From the NCBI GenBank assembly GCA_013348845.1, contig CP054675.1, positions 1,311,501 to 1,375,500 on the forward strand: a stretch of 64,000 nucleotides of DNA. Direction: 5' to 3'. Both the position numbers and the translations under genes were made by a program. Shown piece by piece: positions 28,641 through 38,086 of the stretch. The DNA is from Candidatus Tepidiaquacella proteinivora. Its GTDB lineage: Bacteria > Bacteroidota > Ignavibacteria > Tepidaquicellales > Tepidaquicellaceae. The stretch's first letter is position 1, and each line of letters opens with the position of its first letter. Below the pieces are notes generated by a model. The model did no database searches. It was not told the origin of the DNA and saw nothing but the letters and a program-made list of their open reading frames with translations.

Positions 28641-31448
28641 TTATTTATCCTTTAAAAAGTCGTGTAATATTCTCAGGTTATTTTCAATATATCCTATATT
28701 AAATGATTGGGCACTTTTTTTCAATTTAAGGGCAATTTCTGATAAAACATTAACATTATACTTAATACTAATTTCATTTAGTTTATCAGAAAAAATATAA
28801 ACATCTTCAATAACTAAGCCTTCTAACAGATCTGCTAATGATTGGGATAGTTCTTCCTTTAGTTGGCGGTAAATTTCTTCTGAAAGATTTAAATTTTCAA
28901 ACGTTATTATATCTTTACTCTTTTTAGTATCATCTTCCTGCTTTTTAATTTTATGGGGCAAGAATTTTTTAATTTCATTAACCAATGATCTTCTGCTCAC
29001 TGGTTTTCTAAGAAAGCCATCGAAATTCTTTCTAATTTTATTTATCTCATCTTTTAAACTATATGCAGTAATTGCAATAATTTTAATATCCGCTGTTTCT
29101 TCCCTTTCTCTTAAAATTTTTGCTGCTTCATAGCCATTCATTATTGGCATCTGTATATCCATTAAAATTAAATCTGGTTTATATTGTTCAGTAATCATTA
29201 TTGCTTCTTCCCCATTATCAGCTTCTAAAATTTTTATATTAAAAGGAGTTAAATAATCTTTCAATAAAGTTCTGTTAGATTCAATATCCTCTACAATTAA
29301 AATCACAGGGTTTTCAAAGATAATATTTTGTAAATCTTCTTCTGTTTCGATTTGAGCATATTCTTCTGTTAGTATACTTGAAACACTAACATCCTTGAAT
29401 TTCACAATAAATTTAGACCCTTTTCCAACTTCACTTTCAAGCGATATTTCACCATTCATTAATTCTACAAGTCTTTTAGTAATTGACAGTCCTAATCCTG
29501 TTCCTCCGAATTTTCGAGTACTCTGTCCTTCAGTTTGGATAAATTGTTCAAATATAATTTTTTGTTGGTCTTTAGGTATACCAATACCAGTATCTTCAAC
29601 CACAAAAGTTATATCAATCTTACTACCGACATGATCTTTTTCTTCAACAAAAGCAGATACTTTGATATTCCCTTTCATCGTAAACTTGACAGCATTCCCT
29701 ATTAAATTGAACAGAACCTGTCTTATTCTGGTCTCATCCATAAGAATGCATTTGGGCAATTTTTCATCAACATAAATTTCAAAATTTAAATTTTTTTCTT
29801 TTATTTTCAGAGAAAATATCTTTTCAATATCGCTTATTATATTATATGGATTAATAGGTTCATAATTGATATCCATCCTACCTGCTTCTATCTTAGAAAT
29901 GTCAAGAACATCATTTATTAGGTTCAGCAAATTTCTGCCACTTGTTTGTATCCCTTCAATATAATGAGTACATAAATCATTATCTTTTAATTGTTCTTTT
30001 AAGAGTTCTGAGAAACCAAGGACAGCATTTAATGGAGTTCGTATTTCGTGACTCATATTAGCAATAAATTCGCTCTTTGCTTTGTTTGCATTTTCAGCAT
30101 CTTTCATTGATTGAACTGCTCTTTCTTGTGCTTTTTTTCTTTCTGTAATATCAAAAGCAATCTGCAGTCTAACGTATCTGTCACCAAACCATTTAATTGC
30201 TTTTTCACTTACGGAATAACATTTCGAATTAATTTCACTTAAAAATTCATATCTAAAAGCATCAGAAGGCTTCCCGTCCTTATTAAAGAGAAGTTGTTTT
30301 GGAGTTAATTTATTTCTATCCTCCGCTCTCATTTTAAAAATATCGAAAAATTTTCTGGATTCAATATTGTTAAGAGATAGTGCTGACATACCATATTGAT
30401 TTATATATAATACTTCATCTGTATCTAAATCAGAAGTAATTACAATTGCATCTAAACTATCAAGTACATTAAAAAGAATTTTATTTAAATCAATTACTGC
30501 TTTCTCTTTTTCCGTTAATTCTTTGTTAATTTCTATAAGTTTAATATGTTCTTTCTTACTTTGATTCATTATTACAAAAAACACAAATGAAATCGCAATA
30601 ATAATTAAAAAGGTTGTTATCATAATTGGTAGATTAATACCAATAGATGACTTTATAGTTTTACTATAGTCTAATAAAAATACAAGGCCGTATTTTACAT
30701 TGAATATTTTCAAAGGATAATATGCAGTAATTAATTTAATTTCTTTATCGGCTAAAATTAAATTATTTTTTATTGAATTTTGAAAACCCATCTCAATATC
30801 TTGGGTAATAAGTTTTTTATCGCTCACTTCTGCACCAATTGGTAAATTTGATGTTAATGTTTCACCTTTCACGTCAATAAATGAAGTATATAATCCTTCT
30901 TTCCGATACTTTGAAATAAGAACATTATGAATATATTTAACAATATCAATAGTAAATTTAATATTTCCTATTAATTCATTTTTATTATAGAAAGGAAAAA
31001 TTAATGTAAAATATTTTGAACTTTCTTCATATTTCACTTTAAAAGTATCTTCAAGTGAGAAGTTTTTAATCGAATCATAAAGACTGATAAAATAATTTTT
31101 ATCATCTTTTCTTTCTGAAAATAATTTACCTTTCTGATTTATTATTTTTATTTCATAAATAAGGTCATTATATTTTGACAGAAAATATCTGACCTTTTTT
31201 TCAACCTGATTTCTTTCTTTGGAATCTAAAAAAATCTGTTCAATATCTTTATAATAAAATGAATATTTTAAATCATACTCAATATCGGAAATTACTTTTT
31301 CTATATTTATTCCTTCAAATTTAACATTCTGGCTTAGTTTTATTTTTTCATTCTCAAACTGCACATCATAATTATAGATATAATAAAACACATTAAAAAA
31401 AAGTACAAGAAATATTATAACCAAAAGTAGAATATATACCTTTTTCAT
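28641..31448 (-). CDS. Hybrid sensor histidine kinase with Cache-type sensor, PAS, receiver and degenerate HPt-like tail
   Basis: 935 aa inner-membrane kinase. TM1 is about residues 4-26, an extracellular Cache-like region about 30-270 and TM2 about 272-295. A PAS region (about 320-440) is followed by HisKA with His467 (ANMSHEIRTPLNAVLG) and an HATPase with NLIGNAVKFT, DTGIGIP and GGTGLGLSI. The receiver (VILIVEDIESNRTL) has phospho-acceptor Asp764 in LMDIQMPIMNG. The last ~100 residues are helical and positioned like an HPt domain, but the expected His is absent (ALKLKKSAQSF). No output regulator is adjacent. The Cache lipoprotein gene ends 10 bp upstream and is probably co-transcribed. Confidence 0.9.
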   Translation of the reverse strand: MKKVYILLLVIIFLVLFFNVFYYIYNYDVQFENEKIKLSQNVKFEGINIEKVISDIEYDLKYSFYYKDIEQIFLDSKERNQVEKKVRYFLSKYNDLIYEIKIINQKGKLFSERKDDKNYFISLYDSIKNFSLEDTFKVKYEESSKYFTLIFPFYNKNELIGNIKFTIDIVKYIHNVLISKYRKEGLYTSFIDVKGETLTSNLPIGAEVSDKKLITQDIEMGFQNSIKNNLILADKEIKLITAYYPLKIFNVKYGLVFLLDYSKTIKSSIGINLPIMITTFLIIIAISFVFFVIMNQSKKEHIKLIEINKELTEKEKAVIDLNKILFNVLDSLDAIVITSDLDTDEVLYINQYGMSALSLNNIESRKFFDIFKMRAEDRNKLTPKQLLFNKDGKPSDAFRYEFLSEINSKCYSVSEKAIKWFGDRYVRLQIAFDITERKKAQERAVQSMKDAENANKAKSEFIANMSHEIRTPLNAVLGFSELLKEQLKDNDLCTHYIEGIQTSGRNLLNLINDVLDISKIEAGRMDINYEPINPYNIISDIEKIFSLKIKEKNLNFEIYVDEKLPKCILMDETRIRQVLFNLIGNAVKFTMKGNIKVSAFVEEKDHVGSKIDITFVVEDTGIGIPKDQQKIIFEQFIQTEGQSTRKFGGTGLGLSITKRLVELMNGEISLESEVGKGSKFIVKFKDVSVSSILTEEYAQIETEEDLQNIIFENPVILIVEDIESNRTLLKDYLTPFNIKILEADNGEEAIMITEQYKPDLILMDIQMPIMNGYEAAKILREREETADIKIIAITAYSLKDEINKIRKNFDGFLRKPVSRRSLVNEIKKFLPHKIKKQEDDTKKSKDIITFENLNLSEEIYRQLKEELSQSLADLLEGLVIEDVYIFSDKLNEISIKYNVNVLSEIALKLKKSAQSFNIGYIENNLRILHDFLKDK

Positions 31449-31458
31449 AATTGATTAT

Positions 31459-32478
31459 CTAATTACTTATAATAATTTTAATTAAGAACCAATCAAATTC
31501 TGGTATCATATTAGCAATAAAGTGATAACCCTGACCATTATAATTTATATAATGATATTTTATCTCCTCAGACGATGACTTAATAAAATATTCTCTGAAC
31601 TCTTTGATTTTATGATTTATAACTTTGTGTGATTGTGGTCTATATGTGTTTTCAGTAATAGTCCCGAAATATCCATCTCCTTCAGATGTCGGTAAGTATA
31701 ACAAATTAGAAATATAATTATTTGAAGCAACAAGTGTCCCATTTTTATTTATAATAATAACATTATTATATTTATCCTTTAAAAATTTACTAATCAATTT
31801 TCTGATAATAATATCCACACCGAGCACTCCTTGCAGAGTATCATTATGATAAACGGGTGCAATACAGGATATCATCCATCCTCTACCAGCTGGATCAAGG
31901 TAAGGCTCATAGATCCAAACAACCTTTTTCTCGGGATTATGATTTTTATCTGCCAAGTAATAAAAGTTGAACTTCGTAATATCAATATTAGGTTCATATT
32001 GAACAATTACATCTAAGAAAGGATAAATTCTATGATAAGAATGCCTATCATTATAATATATTTGTACGATGTTCGTATCAAGATTCTTATATGAGTATTC
32101 CATTATAGCTTTAAATACAGAATCCAAAGGTTCGGTTAAATTTACAATATTGATAATTTTTTCATCAACTTTATGATAACCTGAGACAAAAACAGCAGCT
32201 CCTCCATCATTTCTCTTTTTATACAGAACCCCATTTTCATTTATATCGAAAATATCTTTCTTATTTATATTTCTTACCTGTTTATTATATAATCGAGAAG
32301 TGAAATTAGAAACATCCAGCACCAAATCATTAATAATTTGAAATTCTTTCTTAATTTTGTTTTCTAACTCTTCTAATTCATTATAGAGGTTATTAATTTC
32401 ATAATTATTTAACTTTTCATTTCCGCATGAAAATATTAGTAAAATTAAAATAATAACTGATAATATAAAATTTTTCAT
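31459..32478 (-). CDS. Stand-alone Cache-domain lipoprotein (putative sensor partner)
   Basis: 339 aa. The N-terminal lipoprotein signal ends LIFSCGNE (Cys18). A helix with heptad character (about residues 25-60) precedes an extracytoplasmic double-Cache-like domain (VWIYEPYLDPAGRGWMISCI, APVYHNDTLQGVLGVDIII). That YxPY..P...W..S...PV...G...GVLGVD pattern is typical of ligand-binding dCache modules. It has no kinase or methyl-accepting region of its own. The hybrid kinase starts 10 bp downstream, so I infer that it presents a ligand to that kinase. Role and ligand are not known. Confidence 0.75.
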   Translation of the reverse strand: MKNFILSVIILILLIFSCGNEKLNNYEINNLYNELEELENKIKKEFQIINDLVLDVSNFTSRLYNKQVRNINKKDIFDINENGVLYKKRNDGGAAVFVSGYHKVDEKIINIVNLTEPLDSVFKAIMEYSYKNLDTNIVQIYYNDRHSYHRIYPFLDVIVQYEPNIDITKFNFYYLADKNHNPEKKVVWIYEPYLDPAGRGWMISCIAPVYHNDTLQGVLGVDIIIRKLISKFLKDKYNNVIIINKNGTLVASNNYISNLLYLPTSEGDGYFGTITENTYRPQSHKVINHKIKEFREYFIKSSSEEIKYHYINYNGQGYHFIANMIPEFDWFLIKIIISN

Positions 32479-32517
32479 TATTTTTAAATTACTTTTAAAA
32501 TTAAAATCTCAGATAAT

Positions 32518-33435
32518 TTAATTTTTATTGGAAATCGTTTTAAATCTTTTTTTTATTTCTAAACTAATCATTGGAGGGGTAAGATTCTCATAGTTCAGAA
32601 CATCATTAACAGCCCCAGGTTTAAACCATTTATTCTCAAATGCAATAGGCATTATGTTTGTCATTAATTTATTTCTCACTGCTATTTCTGATAAAATTGA
32701 AAACAAACCACCGGTTATAAAATGGTCTTCTATGGTAACTAATAATTTACTTTCTTTTAGACATTCAATAATAATAGTTTCATCAACTGGTTTTAAAGTT
32801 CTTAAATTTATTAATCTAACATCAAATCCATCTTTTTGGAGTAATTTCTTAACTTCGTATGCTTCAAAAAACAGATATCCGTAGACAAGTATAGAAATAT
32901 CTTTCCCATCATCAAATTTCTCTGCTACTCCGATTTCAAATTCAGGATTATGTTCAATATTAGTTTCCCTATTGTTAAATCTGATATACCAAGGAGATGA
33001 GTCATTTATAACAGTTTCCAAACCAATATCTAAATCATCATCGTCAGCAGGACAAAATATCTTCATATTTGGAATACCCCTCATTAAAGATATATCTTCA
33101 AGCGCTTGATGAGTTGGACCATTCGGACCAGATAACAAACCAGCAAAGCTACCAACTAATTTTACGGGTAAATTTGCGATCCCAATATCACTTCTTATAA
33201 ATTCAAAAGCGCGCATAGTCATAAAAGCAGAATAGCAATGGCATATTGGAATTCTTCCCCTCAAAGCAAATCCTGTTGCAACTCCAATCATAGTCATTTC
33301 GTTTATCCCAGTATCAATAAATCTTTTATCAGCATAAAGTGGAATTGTTTTTAAAGCTGACCTATCCTCTGTTGTAAGTATAATAATACTTTCATCATTA
33401 AGTAAGATTTCTCTTAATTTATTTTCGTAACTCAT
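32518..33435 (-). CDS. Transketolase-family protein, C-terminal (pyrimidine-binding) subunit
   Basis: 305 aa, corresponding to the second half of transketolase or the E1 beta subunit. It has FIDTGINEMTMIGVATGFAL (Glu for ThDP activation), SGPNGPTHQALEDISLMRGI and the C-terminal domain VTIEDHFITGGLFS. The start overlaps the N-terminal subunit stop by 4 bases, so the two chains form one split transketolase-like ThDP enzyme. Whether it is a true pentose-phosphate transketolase or a dedicated C2-transfer enzyme (as with many split pairs) is open. Confidence 0.88.
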   Translation of the reverse strand: MSYENKLREILLNDESIIILTTEDRSALKTIPLYADKRFIDTGINEMTMIGVATGFALRGRIPICHCYSAFMTMRAFEFIRSDIGIANLPVKLVGSFAGLLSGPNGPTHQALEDISLMRGIPNMKIFCPADDDDLDIGLETVINDSSPWYIRFNNRETNIEHNPEFEIGVAEKFDDGKDISILVYGYLFFEAYEVKKLLQKDGFDVRLINLRTLKPVDETIIIECLKESKLLVTIEDHFITGGLFSILSEIAVRNKLMTNIMPIAFENKWFKPGAVNDVLNYENLTPPMISLEIKKRFKTISNKN

Positions 33436-34274
33436 AAATGAACTTTTTCAGTTTTTGTTTTTCTATACAATTCCTTTATTAGTTTTTCTGATTCCTCTTC
33501 AGTTAAATGTACAAACCATTTATCTACTTTCGCTTCTATGCTCGGAACTCCATATCCTCTGACTGTATCAGCAATAACTACAATAGGTTTAAATATCTTC
33601 TTTGGAAGTAAAGAAAAAGTACTATGAATTTTTTCAAAATTGTTCCCATCAGTTTTTCTTACTTCCCACCCGAAAGCCCTAAACTTATTGTTTAAAGGTT
33701 CCAGTTTAATTAGTTTTTCTGTTTCAGTATTTGCTTGTAATTTATTTCTGTCAATAATAGCAATTATATTATTTAATTTTCTTGAACCTGCATAAAGAAT
33801 TGCCTCCCAGTTTGAGCCTTCATTTAATTCTCCATCTCCAAGCAACACAACAACTTTGTTCTTTCCCTTCCGTAATTTTATATCCTCTGCTACACCGCAA
33901 GCAACACTCATTAAATGTCCTAAAGAACCAGAGTGGAATTCAACCCCTTTAATATTCGTGTTTGGTTGCCAATAAATATAATCATTAGTGCTTAAATGAT
34001 TTTCCAATCTTTTCTCATCCAAAAAACCAATCTCAACAAAAACAGAATATAAAACAGAAACTACATGTCCTTTAGAAAGGAAAAAATAATCCCTGTCAAG
34101 ACTATTCAAATTTTCTAATTTTATATTTAAAAACACCTTATATAAATATAATATTAAATCAGCACAAGATAATGATGCTCCCAAAAAACAACCACCCTTG
34201 GTAGCCATTTTTATGACTCTTTCCCTTACTTTCAGAGATGATTTTTTAAGAACATCCAATGAAATATTTTTCAT
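33432..34274 (-). CDS. Transketolase-family protein, N-terminal (ThDP-binding) subunit
   Basis: 280 aa with the ThDP/Mg site VVLLGDGELNEGSNWEAILY, then IIDRNKLQAN, plus GCFLGASLSCADLILYLY and FLSKGHVVSVLYSV. It is the first half of a split transketolase, 4-base overlap with the C-terminal subunit. The region upstream (34275-34432) is AT-rich and divergent to the Wzi-like gene. Substrate unassigned. Confidence 0.88.
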   Translation of the reverse strand: MKNISLDVLKKSSLKVRERVIKMATKGGCFLGASLSCADLILYLYKVFLNIKLENLNSLDRDYFFLSKGHVVSVLYSVFVEIGFLDEKRLENHLSTNDYIYWQPNTNIKGVEFHSGSLGHLMSVACGVAEDIKLRKGKNKVVVLLGDGELNEGSNWEAILYAGSRKLNNIIAIIDRNKLQANTETEKLIKLEPLNNKFRAFGWEVRKTDGNNFEKIHSTFSLLPKKIFKPIVVIADTVRGYGVPSIEAKVDKWFVHLTEEESEKLIKELYRKTKTEKVHL

Positions 34275-34432
34275 ATAAATAAAGACCTTTTAACAAATTT
34301 AAATATAACTTTAACACTTAACAAATTTATAAAACTCAAGGTAAATAAAATATTCATTTTTATTTTGAAAACTGAAATAACTAATATTTGGAATCAATAT
34401 TTATTATTTTATATTTAAGAAAAAATATTTAT

Positions 34433-36109
34433 ATGAAAAAAGTCTTCTTAATTTTTATAGTTCTTTTCTGGGTTAGTGAAATATATTCACAAGTTGAAAA
34501 TGTGCCGCTTTCTTATCCGGTTTATGACTTTTTAAAAGAAATGTCAGTAAAAGGCATTATTGATCTAAATGATGATAATCCGAATCTTTCGCGATTTGAA
34601 GTTGCTGACTACCTAAAAATAATTGAAGAAAACAAATTAGAATTAAGTAAGACTGAAAGAGACCTCTTAAATAAATATAAAGTAGAATTTATTTATGAGG
34701 AATCAAATGAATCTAATACGTGGAATCTGTTCGGAAGCGGAAAGAATTTTATTAAAAATTTAGAAGATTTTTTTTCAAATAAACAAAAATATATTTTCTC
34801 ATACGGAGAAAAAGGAAACAATGTTTATGTAGAAGGTTTAGGAAATATTTACGTAGGTAGAAAAACGAAACCAAATAAGAATGTCAATGTACTGATGACA
34901 GATGGAGGATTAAGAGCAAGGGGAACCGTATTTAATCACCTTGGTTATTTTTTCGAATATAGTAAAGGGGCAATAATAGGTCAAAAAGAATTAGCACCTT
35001 TAATTGAACCACGATTAAGATCTGATTTCAAGTTTAACGAAGATGCAGAAAAAGTTTTAAGTTATGATAATACTAGTGCATATATAAAATATTTTATTGA
35101 ACCGATGGATAGGTTTAAACTTTCTGGTCAAATAGGTAGAGAAAGATTAACTTACGGATATGGTTATGGAAGTAAAGTTATTTTAAGCGGTGATAATCCA
35201 GATATGGATTTTTTCAAATTCAGTGCAGATTATGATTTGTTCCATCTCTCCGGAATTTATGCTTCCACTGTTGGTTATTTTTCAAAAAACAGAGATGAAA
35301 GATATACAAAATATTTTTCAGCACACAGACTAAAAATTGCAATCAAAAATGTTGTTGATATAGGGGTTACAGATGTTGTTATTTATAATGGAAGAATAGA
35401 TTTTGCTTATCTAAATCCAATTTTATTCTGGTTATTCGCTGAAAAATCATTACAAGACAGAGACAATAAAAATGTTTGCTTTGACTTTAGAACAAGATTT
35501 TTAAAAAATACAGAATTTCAAGGCACAATATTTATTGATGATGATGAAGGATTTGCTATTTTATCAGGAAAGACAAACAGAGAACAAAAATTTGCATATC
35601 AGCTTGGTGCATATTTTTATGAACCTTTATCAATCAAAAATCTTTCATTCATAATTGAATACACAAAAATAAGACCTTATACATATACTCATTATGATTT
35701 AAAGAATAATTACACAGCATATGGTATTAATCTCGGTCATCCTATAGGTCCCAATGCTGATGAGGTCTTTACACGATTATCATATAATATTTCAGACTGG
35801 GGAAGAATAAATCTTGAATATAGATTTATTAGAAAAGGAAATAATATATTTGATGACAATGGCAATCTTATAAAAAATGTTGGCGGCGATTTAATTCATG
35901 CATTCAGAGATGGGATAGATGACGAAGACGCAAGATTCCTCGATGGTGAAAGGGTTAACACAAATAATATAATATTAAACTTTAGACTTATCCCTATTAG
36001 AAATTATATAATTAATTTCTATTTTGTATATAATATTGATAATAATTTAACTAAAGGTATAAAAAGCGACTACAGTTACGCTTTCGTCAGGATTAATATA
36101 GAATATTAA
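34433..36109 (+). CDS. Capsule-assembly Wzi-like outer-membrane beta-barrel protein
   Basis: 558 aa with signal peptide MKKVFLIFIVLFWVSEIYSQ. It has a short helical/periplasmic segment with SLH-like or Wzi-N-type character (YPVYDFLKEMSVKGIIDL, SRFEVADYL) and then a long beta-barrel with many aromatic-ended strands, finishing VRINIEY. Wzi-family proteins sit in the outer membrane and attach polysaccharide. The ATG at 34433 is preferred because it begins the signal peptide; the frame extends upstream to a TTG at 34388. Next to a divergent sugar enzyme pair, which fits polysaccharide metabolism loosely. Confidence 0.7.
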   Translation: MKKVFLIFIVLFWVSEIYSQVENVPLSYPVYDFLKEMSVKGIIDLNDDNPNLSRFEVADYLKIIEENKLELSKTERDLLNKYKVEFIYEESNESNTWNLFGSGKNFIKNLEDFFSNKQKYIFSYGEKGNNVYVEGLGNIYVGRKTKPNKNVNVLMTDGGLRARGTVFNHLGYFFEYSKGAIIGQKELAPLIEPRLRSDFKFNEDAEKVLSYDNTSAYIKYFIEPMDRFKLSGQIGRERLTYGYGYGSKVILSGDNPDMDFFKFSADYDLFHLSGIYASTVGYFSKNRDERYTKYFSAHRLKIAIKNVVDIGVTDVVIYNGRIDFAYLNPILFWLFAEKSLQDRDNKNVCFDFRTRFLKNTEFQGTIFIDDDEGFAILSGKTNREQKFAYQLGAYFYEPLSIKNLSFIIEYTKIRPYTYTHYDLKNNYTAYGINLGHPIGPNADEVFTRLSYNISDWGRINLEYRFIRKGNNIFDDNGNLIKNVGGDLIHAFRDGIDDEDARFLDGERVNTNNIILNFRLIPIRNYIINFYFVYNIDNNLTKGIKSDYSYAFVRINIEY

Positions 36110-36116
36110 AAGTAAA

Positions 36117-36761
36117 TTATTTTAGAAGATTCAAACCTTCAAGAGCTGAAGAGTCATCTGGGCTAATTAAAAGAACCTTTTTAAATAAAATTTCAGCTTC
36201 TTTTCCTTTACCGAGTTGATAACTCGTCCAGGCAAGCATAAGATTTGAATAATAATCAAAAGGATATAGATTTACAATTTTTTCAAAACATTCATAAGCT
36301 TTTTGATAATCAGGTCTGTAGTAATATATCAATCCAAGTCTATAAAGTACGATAGTATTATTGGGGTCAATTTTTAAAATCTCAATGTATGTATCAGCTA
36401 CTTTACTCCAATCTTCTATAGCGCTTAAAGGATAAGTATATCCTAACTTTGCTTCTATTGCATAAGGCATGAGATTCATAGCAATCTTATAATAGTCCAT
36501 CGATTCTGAATATTTTTTGTTTAAATAACATAACCAGCCAAGTCTAAGATTAATCTCATAGTTATTTGATAAGTAAACCTTTTTCAGAGCATCTATTGCT
36601 GCCGGGAAATTTCCCTCAGATTCATATTTATAACTCAACTTGAAAGCGTTCTGTAAATCATCATAAGGTACTGAAGATTCTTTTTGAGCGTTTATTCCTG
36701 ATGCAATAATGAAAACAGCAACAATAATAATTAAAGATTTTACTTTTTTTAAAAGAGCCAT
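36117..36761 (-). CDS. Secreted TPR-repeat protein
   Basis: 214 aa, last gene of the six-gene minus-strand operon. Signal peptide about residues 1-25 (SLIIIVAVFIIASGINAQ), then about five tetratricopeptide repeats (e.g. AAIDALKKVYLSNNYEINLR, ALYRLGLIYYYRPDYQKA-type units). Probably a periplasmic scaffold that binds a partner of the same operon. The start overlaps the preceding gene by 13 bases and has a good AGGAGG ribosome-binding site 5-6 bases upstream. Confidence 0.75.
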   Translation of the reverse strand: MALLKKVKSLIIIVAVFIIASGINAQKESSVPYDDLQNAFKLSYKYESEGNFPAAIDALKKVYLSNNYEINLRLGWLCYLNKKYSESMDYYKIAMNLMPYAIEAKLGYTYPLSAIEDWSKVADTYIEILKIDPNNTIVLYRLGLIYYYRPDYQKAYECFEKIVNLYPFDYYSNLMLAWTSYQLGKGKEAEILFKKVLLISPDDSSALEGLNLLK

Positions 36762-38086
36762 TTTATACCTCCTATAAATTTATGAATATAAATATTTTCA
36801 GTTGTTTTAATATTTTGAGAACTTGAAAAATATTTTGTTGATGTCATCTCCTGTGGATAGAATTGATACCTCAGTGACAATTCTAAATTAAAAGAAACTG
36901 GGAAAAGAAAAGTTAATTCATATTTGTATTTAATTTTCTCAGTATTATTATAAACAATGAAAGCCGAATTCTCATGATAGTTAATAATATCGCCAGAAGT
37001 GAAATTACTCTCAACCCAAACTGCATCTGAAATTTTTAAACCTGCTTTTGTGAAATATAAAAACCTTGTTATATAATTTTTGTCTCCATTGTCTTTATTC
37101 GAATGAAAAATATAATTGTTAACAAAATACAAATTTAAATTACCGAAAGGATACCAAACAATTGACAAAGAATTCTGAAGTTGGTGTGCATTATTTAATC
37201 TTGAAAAGCCAGCTGCAATTCCAAAATCAAAATGGCTAATTCTTTTGCCTAATTCAAAAGAAAACACATAATCATTAAAAGATTGTGTGATTTTATCAAA
37301 GTCGTTTTTACTAGGTTGTTTAATTATATCCTCTGTTTTTACATTTAAATAGTGAAATGAACCTGATAAAGTAAATCCCTCTCCTAAATATATGCTCGAA
37401 TTAATATAATATTCATTTTGAGATATACTTATATCAAAATTCCGAAAATTATTAGGTTGTATCTCAAACCGTTTTGTAAAATTAAAAGTATTATTAATAT
37501 ATCCATGAAATACTGTTATCCTTTCATCAAAACTGTGAATAAAATCAATATTAAAGTAAATCCCATTTTTAGGAATTATTTGTTCGCCGGATATTTGTTG
37601 ATTACCGGATATTTTTTTATTTTTCCATTTCTCATAGTCACCATTATACAAATATCCACCTTCCGTATAAATTCCTTTAAAAAATTTAGGTTGTTTGTAA
37701 TCTATTTTAGTTTTCAATGATGAGGGAAATTCTTTCGCTAAAATATTGGCATCATTAGTTAAACCGGAGAAAAGATAAGAATAATATAAATATTCCATTG
37801 CAATAGTATCATTCTTATTCATCAAAAGGGCTTTTTTAAAGTGCTGTATTGAAGACATATAATTTTTATTTTCATAATAAGCAATACCCACCCGCATTCT
37901 TAAATAATAAAAATCTATTCCTTTGCTAAAAGCACTATCGGCAATATCTATCATTTCATCATATTTTTTATTCTTAAAAAGTTCATAAGTTTTTATATCT
38001 ACAGATTTATCATAATTTTTATCCTGCGCAAAAGATAAACCTGCAATAAATAATAATATTATGATGATTTTTCTTCTGTTAAACAA
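36749..38086 (-). CDS. TPR plus outer-membrane beta-barrel protein
   Basis: 445 aa. Signal peptide (IIIILLFIAGLSFAQ), two or three TPR-like repeats (about residues 30-125: FYYLRMRVGIAYYENKNYMS), then a beta-barrel of about 300 residues with aromatic girdles and a terminal Phe (GGIKWLF). The architecture resembles YaiO-type outer-membrane proteins, but I cannot assign it with certainty. TTG start at 38086, overlapping the urea-transporter/M23 gene by 28 bases. As part of the PqqD/ATP-grasp operon it may export or anchor the operon's product in the outer membrane. Confidence 0.68.
   Translation of the reverse strand: MFNRRKIIIILLFIAGLSFAQDKNYDKSVDIKTYELFKNKKYDEMIDIADSAFSKGIDFYYLRMRVGIAYYENKNYMSSIQHFKKALLMNKNDTIAMEYLYYSYLFSGLTNDANILAKEFPSSLKTKIDYKQPKFFKGIYTEGGYLYNGDYEKWKNKKISGNQQISGEQIIPKNGIYFNIDFIHSFDERITVFHGYINNTFNFTKRFEIQPNNFRNFDISISQNEYYINSSIYLGEGFTLSGSFHYLNVKTEDIIKQPSKNDFDKITQSFNDYVFSFELGKRISHFDFGIAAGFSRLNNAHQLQNSLSIVWYPFGNLNLYFVNNYIFHSNKDNGDKNYITRFLYFTKAGLKISDAVWVESNFTSGDIINYHENSAFIVYNNTEKIKYKYELTFLFPVSFNLELSLRYQFYPQEMTSTKYFSSSQNIKTTENIYIHKFIGGIKWLF

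Noticed and set aside
34364-34390. Bacteroidota-type promoter (TTTG ... TAnnTTTG) before the Wzi-like gene
   Set aside because: The -7 box is off by one base and spacing is short (15 bp); too weak to annotate.
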